A DNA stretch of 64,000 nt from Candidatus Altimarinota bacterium (GTDB lineage Bacteria; Patescibacteriota; Gracilibacteria; BD1-5; UBA6164). Below are positions 30,417 to 42,001 of the stretch, in pieces. The stretch spans positions 473,539 through 537,538 of the forward strand of contig JAQTWV010000001.1 in assembly GCA_028689115.1 (NCBI GenBank), written 5' to 3'. Under the pieces are notes generated by a model. The model searched no databases and was not told where the DNA came from. It saw nothing but the letters and a program-made list of their open reading frames with translations. The position numbers were made by a program, and so were the translations under genes. Each line of letters opens with the position of its first letter. Position 1 is the stretch's first letter.

Positions 30417-32345
30417 TTATTTTAAATATTTGTTTATTTTTTTATCAACTATTTTTTTAAATAAAAAATTATATATTTTATCTTTTGGAAACTTAGGAGG
30501 CTTAAAAAGCCAAAGAAATATTGAAAGAATAAATAAAATAAATGTAATTATTCATCAATAATTATTCCGTTTTATTGTAAAATATTCTTCCAAATAATAT
30601 TTATAAATAAAAGTAATTATAAATATAAACATTAAAAATATAAATAAAGAAACAATATTAGTCAATATTTTAGCGTGTTTTTTTGCCTCTTCTTTTATAT
30701 TATTAATAATCTTTAATTCATAATCTTTATTATTTTTATTAGTTTTAATTAATAAATTTTCATCAAACTGAACCTTTAATTTCTCATAAGTTTTATTTTC
30801 TAATTCAAGTTTTGTTTCATCAACACTTTTTAAAATTAAATCTTTATTTATATCTTTTTTATTTTCAATATCTACTAGTTGATTTTTAAATTCATTATTT
30901 GAAATAAGATACATAAAATCTTCTTTTGTAATTTTTCAATCAGACGATAATTCTGAACTAATTTGATAAAATCTTTCCCAAATATCTTTATCTATTAATC
31001 AATGAGAATGTACTGATGAAAAAATCATTGCAATTGGTAAATTATTATCCCAATCTGGTTTTTTTAACCAAAGATAGTTAGAAAAATATTCAGGATAAAT
31101 AATATGAGGTATCTTATCTGTTAAAGATTTATTATTTACTTTACAATCAGTTAAAAATAATTTTCTATCATAAGATAAAAATATATATTTTGATAATTCT
31201 ATATTTCTTGGAGATATTCAATTCCTATATTTTTTTATTGCTTCTATTGCAAAAATATCATGTTCTTTTGAATGTTCTCTTTTAAGTTCTAACTCTTCTA
31301 TATCATATATATTAATATCAAAATCTAATTTTTTAATATCAAATTTATTGTCAATTTCAATTCAAAATTTATCATTAATTATATTTTCAAATTCTGCAAT
31401 TAATTTATAAATTTTAGAATCATTATATCAATTATTTTTAAAGTTTTGATAAATTGAATCTACAAAATATCATTTAATATATTTATCTTTTTCATTAAAA
31501 TATCATTCTATTACAGAAATTATTTCATCAACTGTAAAATTAAAAACTTTAATTCTAATTCATCTTTTTTTAATTAAATCAATTAATTCAGTATTTGATT
31601 TTTTTAATTCATCTCAATGTCATCATAATAATGATAAAATAATATTTGAATCTAAATAAATAATTAAATTATTAAAATTATAATTATTTGATTCATCAAT
31701 TAAACTATCATTGGTTAAAACAGAAGATAGTAATGCTCAATAAGTAATTTTTTTTACAACTTCAAAATTTTTAGTTCTATTATTAAGCTCAATTATAATA
31801 AATTCTGCTATCAAATTCTTTATTTCATTATTTTCATACTTTAATCAACTTAATTCATTAATTAAAGATTTATTAGGATTAAAAACTTGAACAAAGAATG
31901 CAAAATTATTATTAATGATATTTTCTAATATTTGATATATTTCATGATTATCTAATTTTTTAGAGGTTTTCATTTCAATATATATAGAAATATCTTTAAA
32001 AAGTGATTCCAATTCTCAAAAAACCTCTCTATTATCTTCTAAATAATTTTTAAATCATTTTTTTCATTTTTCAGTTAAATATATATTTTCATATTTATCA
32101 TCAAAATCAACATTTCAAAGTTTTTTTAACTTTTTCAATATATCTTGCAAAGTAAGTACTGGTATATTTAATCAAAATTTTTCTTTAATTTCATTTGCTA
32201 AATCTTTAATACCTAATGTATCATTTTTTAATGAATTTAATATAAATGGAGAAAAAGTATCTAATAAGCTCTTTCATTTTAAATATAAAGTTTTAATCAA
32301 TGAATATGTGTAAAAATCTCTATATGATTTGTTAATTTTTGACAT
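30417..32345 (-). CDS. Membrane-tethered PIN-like nuclease candidate inside the RM operon
   Basis: 642 residues. The N-terminal 110 look like a winged-helix domain (IKDLANEIKEKFGLNIPVLT, then KYENIYLTEKGKKGF). A PIN-like domain spans about 225-410: IIYLDSNIILSLL with Asp232, EHDIFAIEA with Asp363 and FLSYDRKLF with Asp393, a spacing that suits PIN catalytic acids. Residues 480-560 are charged and coiled-coil-like. Two transmembrane helices lie near 560-585 and 600-618. It begins 14 bases after hsdR and ends 5 bases before hsdS, so it is operon-bound. I infer an RNA- or DNA-cleaving accessory effector; the domain calls are by eye. Confidence 0.7.
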
Positions 32346-32359
32346 TATAAAAAATAAAA

Positions 32360-35062
32360 TTATAAACTAAACTTTTCCACCAATTCCATAACTTTTTCTT
32401 GTTCTTTTTGTTTAAACAATCTCTCAAAAGCTCACATACCAAAAGACTTTTCAAAAGTATCACTATAAAAATCTTCAACAGTTATATGTTTTTTAGTAAT
32501 TAATACAGACTTAACTATTTGTAAAAACCTGATTTGATTACTAGAGAAATTATTTTCATTTAAATATGATTCAAAAACTTTGCTTACTTCTTCTTCAAAA
32601 TTTGGTAGTGTCGTTTTTCAAAGTGCAAATTTTATAAAACTTACAAAGTCAATAGTAGGTCTATGAAGAGTTCTTCTCAGATTTGTAACTGTTATATTGT
32701 ACTCTGATTGTTTGAATAATTTATCTAGCTCTTCTAAATCCTCTTTATTTAAAATTTCATCATTTTTTATTTTTTGAAGAGCTTTTGAAGATTTAGCAAA
32801 ATACTCTATTTGGTCAACAAATACTTTCCAATATTTATCTGATTCCATTTGTTTTCAATCACCATATTGTATCCGTCTTCTTTCGATTACCTCATCTTTT
32901 AAATCTGAAATAACTATATCTTTTTCATTGATTTTTTTATATTTGATTATACTTGATAACTCTTTTTGAATTTGCTCTATTTTTGATATATCTATATCAT
33001 CCCAAAAATCTTTTTTTAGACATTGTTTTAAAAAATCTTTTTTTGTTTCAACTGCTTGCAAGTGATTATTAGAATTTAGTGCATTTATATCACTAGCTAG
33101 TGAATCTCTTAGTTTATCTATATTTTCTTCTTTTAATATAGAAATCTTTAAATTTTCTCATTTAACTAAAAATCTTATCTCTTCTAAACTTTCAGTGTCA
33201 TAATATCTCATAACAGGAGTAAGTTTGTATAGTTCTTCATAAGGATTTAAAGCTATATTATCAAAAATATTTTCTTCTAGAATAGATTTAATTAAATCTT
33301 TTTTATTTATAATCTCATCATTTTCTTTTAGAGATTTTATCATTGAAATAATCTCTTTTTTTGTTTTTTCAAATCATTTTTTATCACTTCTGTTTTCAAA
33401 TAATTTTAGAAGTTCTATTTTTGATTCATAATATCTTTGATTAAGTCAAAGAGTATTTATATTTGGTTCTTTAAATGTGTGAGTTTCATCAAAATTTAGT
33501 GCAAAATCTATTATCAAAAAATCCTCTTTATCTTTTGCTTTTCAAAATACTCATGGGCAAAGTCTTGTTCATCTACCAACCATTTGCCAAAATTTACTTT
33601 CTGAAAATACTTTTCTAGCAAAAACTAGATTAACAAGTTCTGGAACATCAACTCAAGTATCAAGCATATCAACAGATATAGCAACTCTAAATTTTTTCTC
33701 AGTTTTTAGTTTTTTAAAATCTCTTAGTAATTCATCATTTTTTTCAACACTTGAAGTAATTACAACAGAAAAATTGTTTAAATTTGGATACAATTCTTCA
33801 AAAGTAGTTTGAATATTTTCTGCATGTTTTTGATTCATTGCAAAAATAATAGTTTTTCATGGTAATCAATCTTCTAATTTATAAGATTGTTCCATAAATT
33901 CTTTTACTATTGCTCTATTTGTATCTTTGTTATCTATTTTATTTCATATTTCAGTTCATTCAAAATTGTATTCTTCTGGATCTTTTCATTCTTTTTTTAA
34001 TTGTTCTAATATTTCCTTTGGAAGTTCAAAACCTTTGATTCATTGAATTTGAAATTTAGTTCTAGCAATAAGTACTTTATATGGAACTAAAAATCATTCT
34101 TTTACTGCTTCATCGTATCAGTAATAATAAGTTGGGTTTTCATCATCGCATCAAAAAGCATTGTAAGTACTTCTATCTACAAATTTTAAAGGTGTTGCAG
34201 TTAATCATACTTTATAACAATCAAAATGTTCTAAAATAACTTTCCATTCTCAATAAATACTTCTATGTACTTCATCAATTATTATTAAATCAAAAAATCC
34301 ACTAGAAAATTTATCTAGATAATTTATCATAGTTTGATAAGTTGCAGAGTATAATCTAGCATTTTCATCAGTATTTCAAGTTTCTATCTTGCTTTTTGGA
34401 GTTGATTTAAAATAAACTCAGAATCAATCATCAAAAGCTTGGTCACGAAGTGCAGTTCTATCAGTTAAAAATAAAACTTTTTGTACTTGATTAGATTTTA
34501 GCATTACATCTATAAGTCACATAGAAGTTCTTGTTTTTCAAGTTCAAGTTGCCATAACAAGTAAAAATTCTCTTTTTCCTGCTTCTATTCACTCAGCAAC
34601 TCTTTTAATTGCTTCTTGTTGATAATGTCTTCATGATATATCTGTATTGATTTTTATGCTAGTTGGTTTAACTTGCATTTTTTGAAGTTCTTTTAATTTT
34701 CTTAAATCTTGTATAGTATGAAATGATTTAATTAATCTTGGAGATTCATTTTTTATAGAATTATAAAAATATATTTCTTTTCCATTTGAAAGAAATATAA
34801 AAGGTCTATAACCTTGTTTAGTTTCTAATATTTGTGCATAATCTAATGCTTGAAATTGACCATCACGAGCACTTCTTGAATATTTTTTTGCTTCTATAAC
34901 TGCCAAAATAGTATTATCAGTATCCAGAATTACATAATCAGCAAATAAATTATTTATTTGATATTCTTTTATTATTTGATTTTGATTTTCTACATTATAT
35001 CAAGACTTTATTAATTTTTTGTCTATATATAAACCTCTTGTATCTGATTCTAAATAGTTCAT
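32360..35062 (-). CDS. hsdR: Type I restriction endonuclease subunit R
   Basis: 900 residues. The N-terminal nuclease core has the PD-ExK type pattern [20 protein letters not shown]. The SF2 translocase follows: Walker A MATGTGKTRTS, motif [11 protein letters not shown], motif III LTATP, and motif VI QMVGRGTRL. The C-terminal third is helical and binds the methylase core. It cuts unmodified DNA after ATP-driven translocation. It is the first gene of the operon hsdR, PIN-like gene, hsdS. The start at 35062 gives the full nuclease domain. Gly codons are a mix of GGN and TGA. Confidence 0.95.
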
Positions 35063-35156
35063 TTTTAAAGGAGAGTAAATAAAATAATTCTTTTCAAAAC
35101 CACTTTTCACTAAATTTAAAAAAACTTTAAATTTACTAAAAAATAGTTTTTATTTT

Positions 35157-35223
35157 CAAAAAAAGTCTCTCAAAAAACATAACATATGTTATAAATATGT
35201 AATGGAATTTTTAGGAGAGACTT
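35157..35223 (-). terminator. Terminator of the tmRNA gene
   Basis: On the minus strand, CAAGTCTCTC pairs with GAGAGACTTTTTTTG across an AT-rich loop containing AACATATGTT. Confidence 0.6.
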
Positions 35224-35262
35224 GTAATTTTTGTTGTTGTTTTAATTTTTCTTTTAGAAAAA

Positions 35263-35706
35263 TGGTGGAGCTAATGGGATTTGAACCCATGTCTCGGAAG
35301 GCCAAGGAAACACATCTACTATTATAGTTTATTTTGATATTCTTTTATATGTAAAACAAACAAAAAGTATAAAAGAAGACAAGAATCTATCTGTACTTAT
35401 AGGTACAAGACTTTGTCAAAACCGATCCTATAAGACTTGAATGGATAATCTATAAAATTCTTCAAGTGAAAGATTACAGATTTTGTAGTAGGCCAGTCGG
35501 CGCTCATCCCTCGGGAAGACTACTGTTATTGCAATTTATTATGCAACAACGAAAGCTGGAGTTAAAGCATTTTTAAATGCAGTTAAACCACCTTGAATTC
35601 TAGTTTTAGCAATTATGCTTGTTTGCGTTGGTTATGGAAGTCACAAACACCTCCCAAATAGCATATAACCCGGACGATTCTCCCGATAGAAACCATAAAT
35701 AGCCCC
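35263..35706 (-). ncRNA. ssrA: Transfer-messenger RNA
   Basis: The 5' end GGGGCTA pairs with TAGCTCC before ACCA at the 3' end, giving the alanyl acceptor. The T arm reads GGGTTCAAATCCC. The internal tag frame lies at about 35536-35610. From a GCT resume codon it reads AKTRIQGGLTAFKNALTP, then AFVVA, then TAA TAA. tmRNA rescues stalled ribosomes and marks the peptide for proteolysis through its hydrophobic C-terminus. The tag is long and its glycines are GGT, not TGA. At about 444 bases it is longer than the usual 350-400. The resume codon was chosen by eye. Confidence 0.9.
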
Positions 35707-35770
35707 GTAATTTTATTATATTTGAAAAACTGATTTTTCAAACTAAAAAATAAAAATAAATAAAGTAAAT

Positions 35771-35799
35771 AAAAAAAACTGCTTACGCAGCTTTTTTGT
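35771..35799 (-). terminator. Terminator of the 120-aa gene
   Basis: CTGC-GTAA-GCAG hairpin followed by a T run on the minus strand, overlapping the stop. Confidence 0.6.
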
Positions 35800-36145
35800 T
35801 TAATATTAAACTTACTTGTGCCTCTGTTCATTCTGTAAATAAAACTCTAGCATCTGGTTTATATATTTGAAGTGCATCAAAACATAGTTTTATAGCTTCT
35901 TGTGATAAAGTAAAACTATCATTTCATATACATTGTTCTTGACTTAAAATATTTCAATCTAAATCTTTAATTGATGCATCCATTGCTCAATTTCTAACTA
36001 ACCATATTATAAAATCTTGTACTTCTTTTATATTTTCAAAAGGTTTATTAAAAAATACACAACCACTATCCACACTAGCATGCATCAAAGTTTTAATTGG
36101 AAAATTTAATACATTACTTGATCAATCTAAATTTTCTTTTGACAT
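35783..36145 (-). CDS. Hypothetical protein, 120 aa
   Basis: Not recognised. A soluble small alpha/beta protein with LMHASVDSGCVFFNKPFENI near the N-terminus and FTLSQEAIKLCFDALQIY in the C-terminal half. It ends in LNKKAA. No signal peptide, no membrane span, no clear metal motif. It lies between the tmRNA gene and a 304-residue protein with which it may share a promoter region. TGA glycines are present (LDGSSN, RNGAMD). Confidence 0.65.
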
Positions 36146-36211
36146 ATTTTAAATTAATTAGATATTAAAACAATTATATTGTAAATAATATTTATTAATT
36201 GTCAAGCTTTT

Positions 36212-37126
36212 TTATTTAAGTATTATTTCTCATGATTGACCTACAAGTTTTTGTAACTTTTTTGATAGATCAACTACATCTTTATCAGTAGTTTTTGTAG
36301 TACCATTTTTCCATCTAGTTCACACATTTGCAACTACAATTTGAGAATTATGAAAATGATTTGAACTTGGCCAAATAGATAATTCTCCAGGTTCTACAAG
36401 TGTAAGTGATTTTTGTACTACACAAGTTTTGTCTATATCACCTCCAAGTTTTACTTTTTTATGTGTAAGTATTTCATCAAGTACTTTTTTTGAAAGTATA
36501 ATTCTACCATTTCCAAATTCATCTGGTGGAGCTATTATGAAATTTAAATCTTGTGTTACCTTCATCATAGATTCTAAGTCTGATACACTCATATCTTCAT
36601 ACTGAACATGACTCAAAATATCACCTCTAGATTCTAAAAAATGAACTATTGGTAAATGTTCAGCAGAACGAAATTGAGAACCACTTGAAGTATCTGGAAT
36701 TATATCTCAAAGTGATAATAATTTTTGAATAGTTACATTTTCTTTTCACTCAAATTCACAAACCCAAGACAAAACATCTAATCAATAAATTAAAAATACT
36801 CTACCAAAACTAGAAGTAAGTCTAAAAATATGATTTTCTTTACCATTTTCTTGTGATTTTTTTTCATTTCTTGGAGCACTATTTAGTGCATAAGATTTGA
36901 TTTCTCATGGATTTTTTTTAAATATTTCCATTACTTTTTTAGCATTATTATGTGCTTTTATATCTAGTTCACTGCAAGCAGTGAACGCTACATGAAGCGG
37001 AGAATGTCAAGCAGGAATAACTTGAGTATTCATATTTAAATATTCATATTGTTTTTGTATTCTTAAAAGTGAGTCACTACCACATCATTGTGTAGCTCAA
37101 ACGTCAGTTATATGTGTAAAATTCAT
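36212..37126 (-). CDS. Conserved protein, possible S-adenosylmethionine hydrolase-like fold
   Basis: 304 residues, no signal or membrane span. Ordered segments are FTHITDVGATQGCGSDSLLR, TQVIPAGHSPLHVAF, SYALNSAPRN, FRLTSSFGRVFLIYGLD and GSQFRSAEHLP. A weak resemblance exists to proteins distantly related to SAM hydroxide adenosyltransferases (ITD near the start, an NxAPR-like segment, FRSxEhLP later), but none of this is diagnostic. The C-terminal 100 residues (LSIWPSSNHFHNSQIVVANVG) look like a separate beta domain. Function unassigned. It lies 31 bases downstream of uvrB. Confidence 0.6.
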
Positions 37127-37157
37127 ATGTAGTATATTTTTTTTAAAATTAAATTAA

Positions 37158-39281
37158 TTATTTTTTCTTAGCTTTTTTTAAATCAATTAATGCATCTCTA
37201 AGCTCTGCAGCTTTTTCATATTCCATATTTGCAGCAGCTATATCCATTTCTAGTTCCATCCTAGCTATTTCTTTTTCTACTGATTTCCTATCTAGAGTAC
37301 TATAATCTCTTTTTGTTTTGTTTGATTTAAGTCACATATCTTTGATTTCACTAAAAACTGTTGTCGGAGTTATACCATTTTCTTCGTTGTATTTTGCTTG
37401 TAAGTTTCTTCTATAATAAGTTAGGTTTATAGCTTTTCTCATAGCTTCACTTATAATCAATCCCTCATCATTACAAAGTTTACCATTATCAACTCTCCAT
37501 AATCAATCCTCTTCCTTTGTATATTTACTTAAATCTAGTTTTTTTATTTGTTCAGAGTACATATAAACCTTTCAGTTTTCATTTCTAGCAGCTCTTCATA
37601 TAATTTGAATAAGTGAAGATTCACTTCTAAGAAACCCTTGTTTATCAGCATCAAGTATACAAATCTTGCTTACTTCTGGTAAATCAAGTCATTCTCTAAG
37701 CAAATTTACTCAAACTATTACATCTATCTTTCATTCTCTAAGTTCTTTTAGAGTTTCAAGTCTTTCTAGAGTTTCAATTTCTGAGTGAAGATACTTTACT
37801 TTTACTCAGTTTCCAAGTAAATAATCCGTTAATTCTTCGCTTGATCTCTTAGTAATTGTTGTAATTAATAATCTCTCATTTTTTTCAACTACATCGCTTA
37901 TATTTTTCATGATATCATCAACCATAAATTCCATAGGTCTATTTATGATTTCAGGATCAAGTAAACCTGTTGGTCTCATCATTTGTGGGACTATTCTACA
38001 ATCCTTATTTGCTTTCCAAACTCAATCCTTAATTGGATCAAAATTATAAAATACTTCTGGATTAGAAGTGCTTTTTTCTATATCGTATTTTCCAGGAGTT
38101 GCTGAAACAGAAACTACATTTACCATTTTTTCTTCAAATTCTTCAAATTTAAGTGGTCTATTATCCATAGCACTTGGCAATCTAAAACCATTTTCTACTA
38201 GATTTACTTTTCTTGCTCTATCCCCTGCATGCATTCAACCGATTTGACTAAATGTCATATGTGATTCATCAACTAGAGTTAGATAATCTTTTCAAAAATA
38301 ATCCATAAGTGTAGCAGGTGGAGCGCCAGATTCTCTACCATCTAAATATCTAGAATAGTTTTCTATACCATTTACATAACCTACTTCTTGCATCATTTCT
38401 AAATCGTATTCTACCTTTGTTTTAAGTCTTTCAAATTTAACTACATCTCAAGTTTCAGTAAAATACTTAAGTCTTTCTTCTAATTCTGTTTTTATATTTG
38501 GAATTATTTTTTCTATTGTATCCTTTGTAGTTACAGTATGTTTTGCTGGAAATATAGTTACTTCTTTGTGATACTCATATATTTCTCCTGTTAGATAATT
38601 TCTACTTGTGATTTGACTTACTTCATCTCACCAAAATTCAACTGTAAAAACTGTTTCGCTACTTGCAGGATATATTTCTAGTGTATCTCACATAACTAAA
38701 AAATTTCCAGGTTTGAAATCGCTTGCAGCTCTTCTGTATTGCATACTTACCAATTTTTTAAGTAAGTCTTCTATAGCATAGTTTTCTCAAACTCTTATAT
38801 CAAAAACTTGTTCAGTATACAAAGCTATATCTCAAATACCATAAATACAAGACACTGAAGCCACGATTATAACATCTTTTCTTGTCAATAAATCTTGAGT
38901 TGCAGCATGACGAAGTCTATCTATTTCTTCGTTTATTGTTGCTTCTTTTTCTATATACGTATCAGTTTTTGCAACATAAGCCTCAGGTTGATAATAATCA
39001 TAATAAGAAACAAAATAATGAACAGCATTATTTGGAAAAAATTCCTTAAATTCTTGAGCTAATTGTGCCGCAAGAGTTTTGTTATGAGCTATAATCAAAG
39101 TTGGTTTATTTATTTCTTGAATTACATTTGCCATGGTAAATGTTTTACCACTTCAAGTTACTCACCAAAGTGTTTGAAACTTATATCCATCATTTATAAA
39201 ACCAGTTATTTGTTTTATAGCATTTTCCTGGTCTGGGCTTGGTTTATATTTTGATTGCAGATTAAATAATTTTTCACTCAT
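37158..39281 (-). CDS. uvrB: Excinuclease ABC subunit B
   Basis: 707 residues, slightly longer than typical. Helicase motifs: Walker A GVTGSGKTFT, the beta-hairpin [10 protein letters not shown], motif II LVDESHM, SVSATPG, and motif VI QIIGRAARN. The C-terminal UVR helix pair ([20 protein letters not shown]) is the UvrC contact. UvrB verifies damage after UvrA loading and recruits UvrC. Start ATG gives [18 protein letters not shown], the conserved N-terminus. The preceding 170 bases form the divergent promoter region shared with the 281-residue protein. Gly codons are mostly GGN with some TGA (e.g. YGIGD). Confidence 0.96.
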
Positions 39282-39451
39282 TTTTATATTTTTTAGTCTT
39301 AAAAACAATAGTTTTAAGTATAGTTAAATTTATTAAAAACACAATAAAAATGTTTGAAGATTGATGTATTTTTACAAAAAAAGCATAAAATATTTTTATT
39401 AACAGAAAATTTGTGTTAAAATAGAATAAATAAAATTAATTAAAGAAGTTT

Positions 39452-40297
39452 ATGACAAGAAATTTTAAAAATTTTTTATGAAAAGTATTTATTTCTACAT
39501 CAATAATGGTTGTAGGTTTTTATGTATGGCAAAACGTAGGTAATGCTAACATAACACAAGAAACAACTCCAGAATTAAATGTAGCAAAAGAAAACAGTGC
39601 AGTATATCAAAATACTAGTATAACTAGTTTATGAAAAACTTGAGTTGCAATCACAACAAATATTTGAATAAAATATAAACAAAGAACTGAAATTCCAGCA
39701 ACTATTTATAGTGATGTATTTTCTGTAAACAAACTTTTAAATAATAGTTTTGACTGAAGTAGTGAAATTATCGCTTCAAATATGTTAATAACACAAGAAT
39801 ATCAAAATGTATTAAAAACAGATATAAAAGGTATTTTAGCTAATGCAAAAAATAAAGGTGAAATTCTAGATGCAATCATAGAACAATTAGAATTTAGATA
39901 TGAAAAAGCAGCTAAACAAATAAACAATTTAAATGAGCAAAAAAATATTTTTGAAAATGAAATGACAGCAGCAGAGACAAAAGTAGAATCTCTAAAAGTA
40001 AAAATAAACACAGATTTTAAAAACAAAGATGCAAATGCAAGTAAAGAAAATATAGATGAATATTTAAAACAAAAAAATGCTTATTATTATGCTAGAACAT
40101 ATATAATCTATATAAATAAATTTTTGCTTGATTATACATATTTAAATGAATACAATAAAAAACTTCTTGATACACTTATAAATAACAAAGAAGCTTTAAT
40201 CAAAGATGCATATGTTGTAATTCCAGATACATGAACTAGTCTATTAAAAGATTTTGATTTATTGTACGATGAAGCTACTTACAAAGCTACAAAATAA
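39452..40297 (+). CDS. Exported coiled-coil protein, 281 aa
   Basis: An N-terminal hydrophobic segment (FISTSIMVVGFYVWQNVGNA, about residues 12-32) acts as signal peptide or anchor. After it comes a Thr/Asn-rich stretch, then a long helical coiled coil (about 130-200: YEKAAKQINNLNEQKNIFEN, AETKVESLKVKI). No catalytic motif. It is likely a periplasmic or surface-exposed structural protein; I could not name the family. It is transcribed divergently from uvrB and has its own terminator. TGA glycines occur only in the first and last thirds. Confidence 0.7.
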
Positions 40298-40332
40298 AAA
40301 AAATGTGATTTTAAAAATCACATTTTTTTTAT
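40295..40332. terminator. Terminator
   Basis: AAATGTGATTTT/AAAATCACATTT hairpin with A and T runs on both sides, between convergent genes. Confidence 0.85.
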
Positions 40333-40334
40333 TT

Positions 40335-41405
40335 TTATACACTTATAAACGGAGCAAAAACAAGTCTATTGTTTTTATTTTTTGCAAAATCATCACTTAA
40401 AAAATCTAGATTTAATTCGCTTCTATAACCAGAATTTCATCTTTGAATCATATTGTAACCAACTGTTTGGACCTTATAATGAATATCATATCTATTACAA
40501 GTTCTAGGACATATTTCATCCACAGCGTACATTCATCTAGCTGGATTTTCTACGGCGCTTGTATCACAAAGTCTTCATGTAAAAATCAAAGCCCATGGAT
40601 AATACAAATCAACTCATACTTCTCAAAATCTAGAATTATCAAACAATTCTTCTCTTTTTTCCATATAGTCAAGTGCTACTCTGCCAACTCAATATTTAGA
40701 TAAAAAATTTCTATAAATATCCAAACTAACTTCACTACTATTATAAAATTTCATCTGCCATTTTACTATTTCATCTCTAAGTTTTAGTTTTTCTTGTTCA
40801 CTTTTATTTTTTATAAGTTCACCTGCTGGATGAGCTTCATAGCCAAAAGTATCAATTAATGGAGTTTTTAAAATCTTGTGAATTACTCTACCAAAAACAG
40901 GTTTTAGATTTGTGTATTTTTTATTTAAAACTCTAAGTACTCAAAAATCATTTAATACTATTTCTATAGGATTTTTTATCTTTAATTCATTTAAAAATGC
41001 AAGTCATTCTTCTAGTCTTTCAAGCATCAAATCTCACACATAAGGAGTAACAAGTGTGAAACTTCTAATCTTATGTGGTGGAAAGTTTTTATTAAAAAGT
41101 TGAAATTTCTCAATAGCTTGTTCTAGCTCAATCTTAGTCGGAGCCAAATATTCACAATTATCACTTCAATAATAAATACCTCAAATCTTGTTGAAAGCAT
41201 CTACTCAAAATCTCTTTTTTATTTCCCTAATTCAAATGAAATTTACTTCATATTGAGGAGAAATAGTTGTAGCTAATTCTCATGGAAAATTACTCATAAA
41301 AAAACTAGCCAGTTCTCTATCTGCCTTACCTTGAGATAATAATTTATCATTATTTAATAAATCAAAATACTCTAAATTAGTTGCTATGTGTATAAAAATT
41401 TCCAT
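40335..41405 (-). CDS. Possible U32-like peptidase family protein
   Basis: 356 residues, cytosolic. Seen: ATTISPQYEVNFIG, FTLVTPYVGDLMLERLEEGL, IEIVLNDFGVLRVLNKK, then a Cys-containing C-terminal part, TGRLCDTSAVENP and DEICPRTCNRYDIHYKV. A TIM-barrel with clustered cysteines near the end recalls peptidase U32/UbiU-type proteins, which can bind an iron-sulfur cluster; the match is weak and I call it tentative. It precedes no recognisable partner. The 132-residue gene directly upstream (8-base gap) is in the same operon. Confidence 0.5.
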
Positions 41406-41413
41406 ATTTTTTA

Positions 41414-41812
41414 TTAATAAACAAAATCTATTCTTATTTTTTTATTTCAAAATCTCTCAGAAATTTCTGTTTCTCTAATAGAAACAACTTCTTCAAAATC
41501 CTTGAATCTATCCATTATTTCATCAAAATCAACTTCTTCTCATTCAAACGTTGCAAGTTCATAAATTCCTTCTTCATAAGCTAGATTTACTATTTCAACT
41601 TTGTCTTCAGTAGAAATAGATATATCATAATTTCTAAGTTCTCAAACAGTTGATTTCAACATTTCTACTATTTCAGAGCTTGTTTTCATCTCAGTTTCTC
41701 CATAAACAAAAACTATCTTATCACCATTTTTAGCTAGACTTTCTACAAAATCAAAATCTAGGTCTATTTTTTTATTACCAACCATGGTAAAATTTCATGA
41801 AAATATATTCAT
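41414..41812 (-). CDS. Hypothetical protein, 132 aa
   Basis: Not recognised. An acidic, soluble small protein: MNIFSGNFTMVGNKKIDLDF, then VEMLKSTVGELRNYDISIST, ending in NKKIRIDFVY. It looks like an alpha/beta domain of the ferredoxin-like type (two beta-alpha-beta units), which is an inference from alternating strands and helices. It is cotranscribed with the U32-like gene, so it may be its partner. It has TGA glycines. Confidence 0.6.
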
Positions 41813-41847
41813 ATGTGTTGTTTTAAAAATTATTATAAATAATAATA

Positions 41848-41888
41848 AAAAAATAAGTTAGAATTGCAATTCTAACTTATTTTTTTAT
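41848..41888. terminator. Terminator
   Basis: AATAAGTTAGAATT-GC-AATTCTAACTTATT hairpin with A and T runs. It lies upstream of the minus-strand operon and 113 bases before the plus-strand pilin-like gene, so its client is unclear. Confidence 0.6.
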
Positions 41889-41963
41889 TTAATACTAATA
41901 ATAACCAAACAAAAAAGTCAATTCAAAATGAATATTATTTTTAAATAAATAATATTTTTTATG

Positions 41964-41969
41964 TATAAT
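41964..41969 (+). promoter_or_regulatory. Candidate -10 box of the pilin-like gene
   Basis: TATAAT 33 bases upstream of the ATG; no convincing -35 box is seen. Confidence 0.3.
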
Positions 41970-42001
41970 GCAAATACATACAGTATTATTAATTATTTAA
42001 T

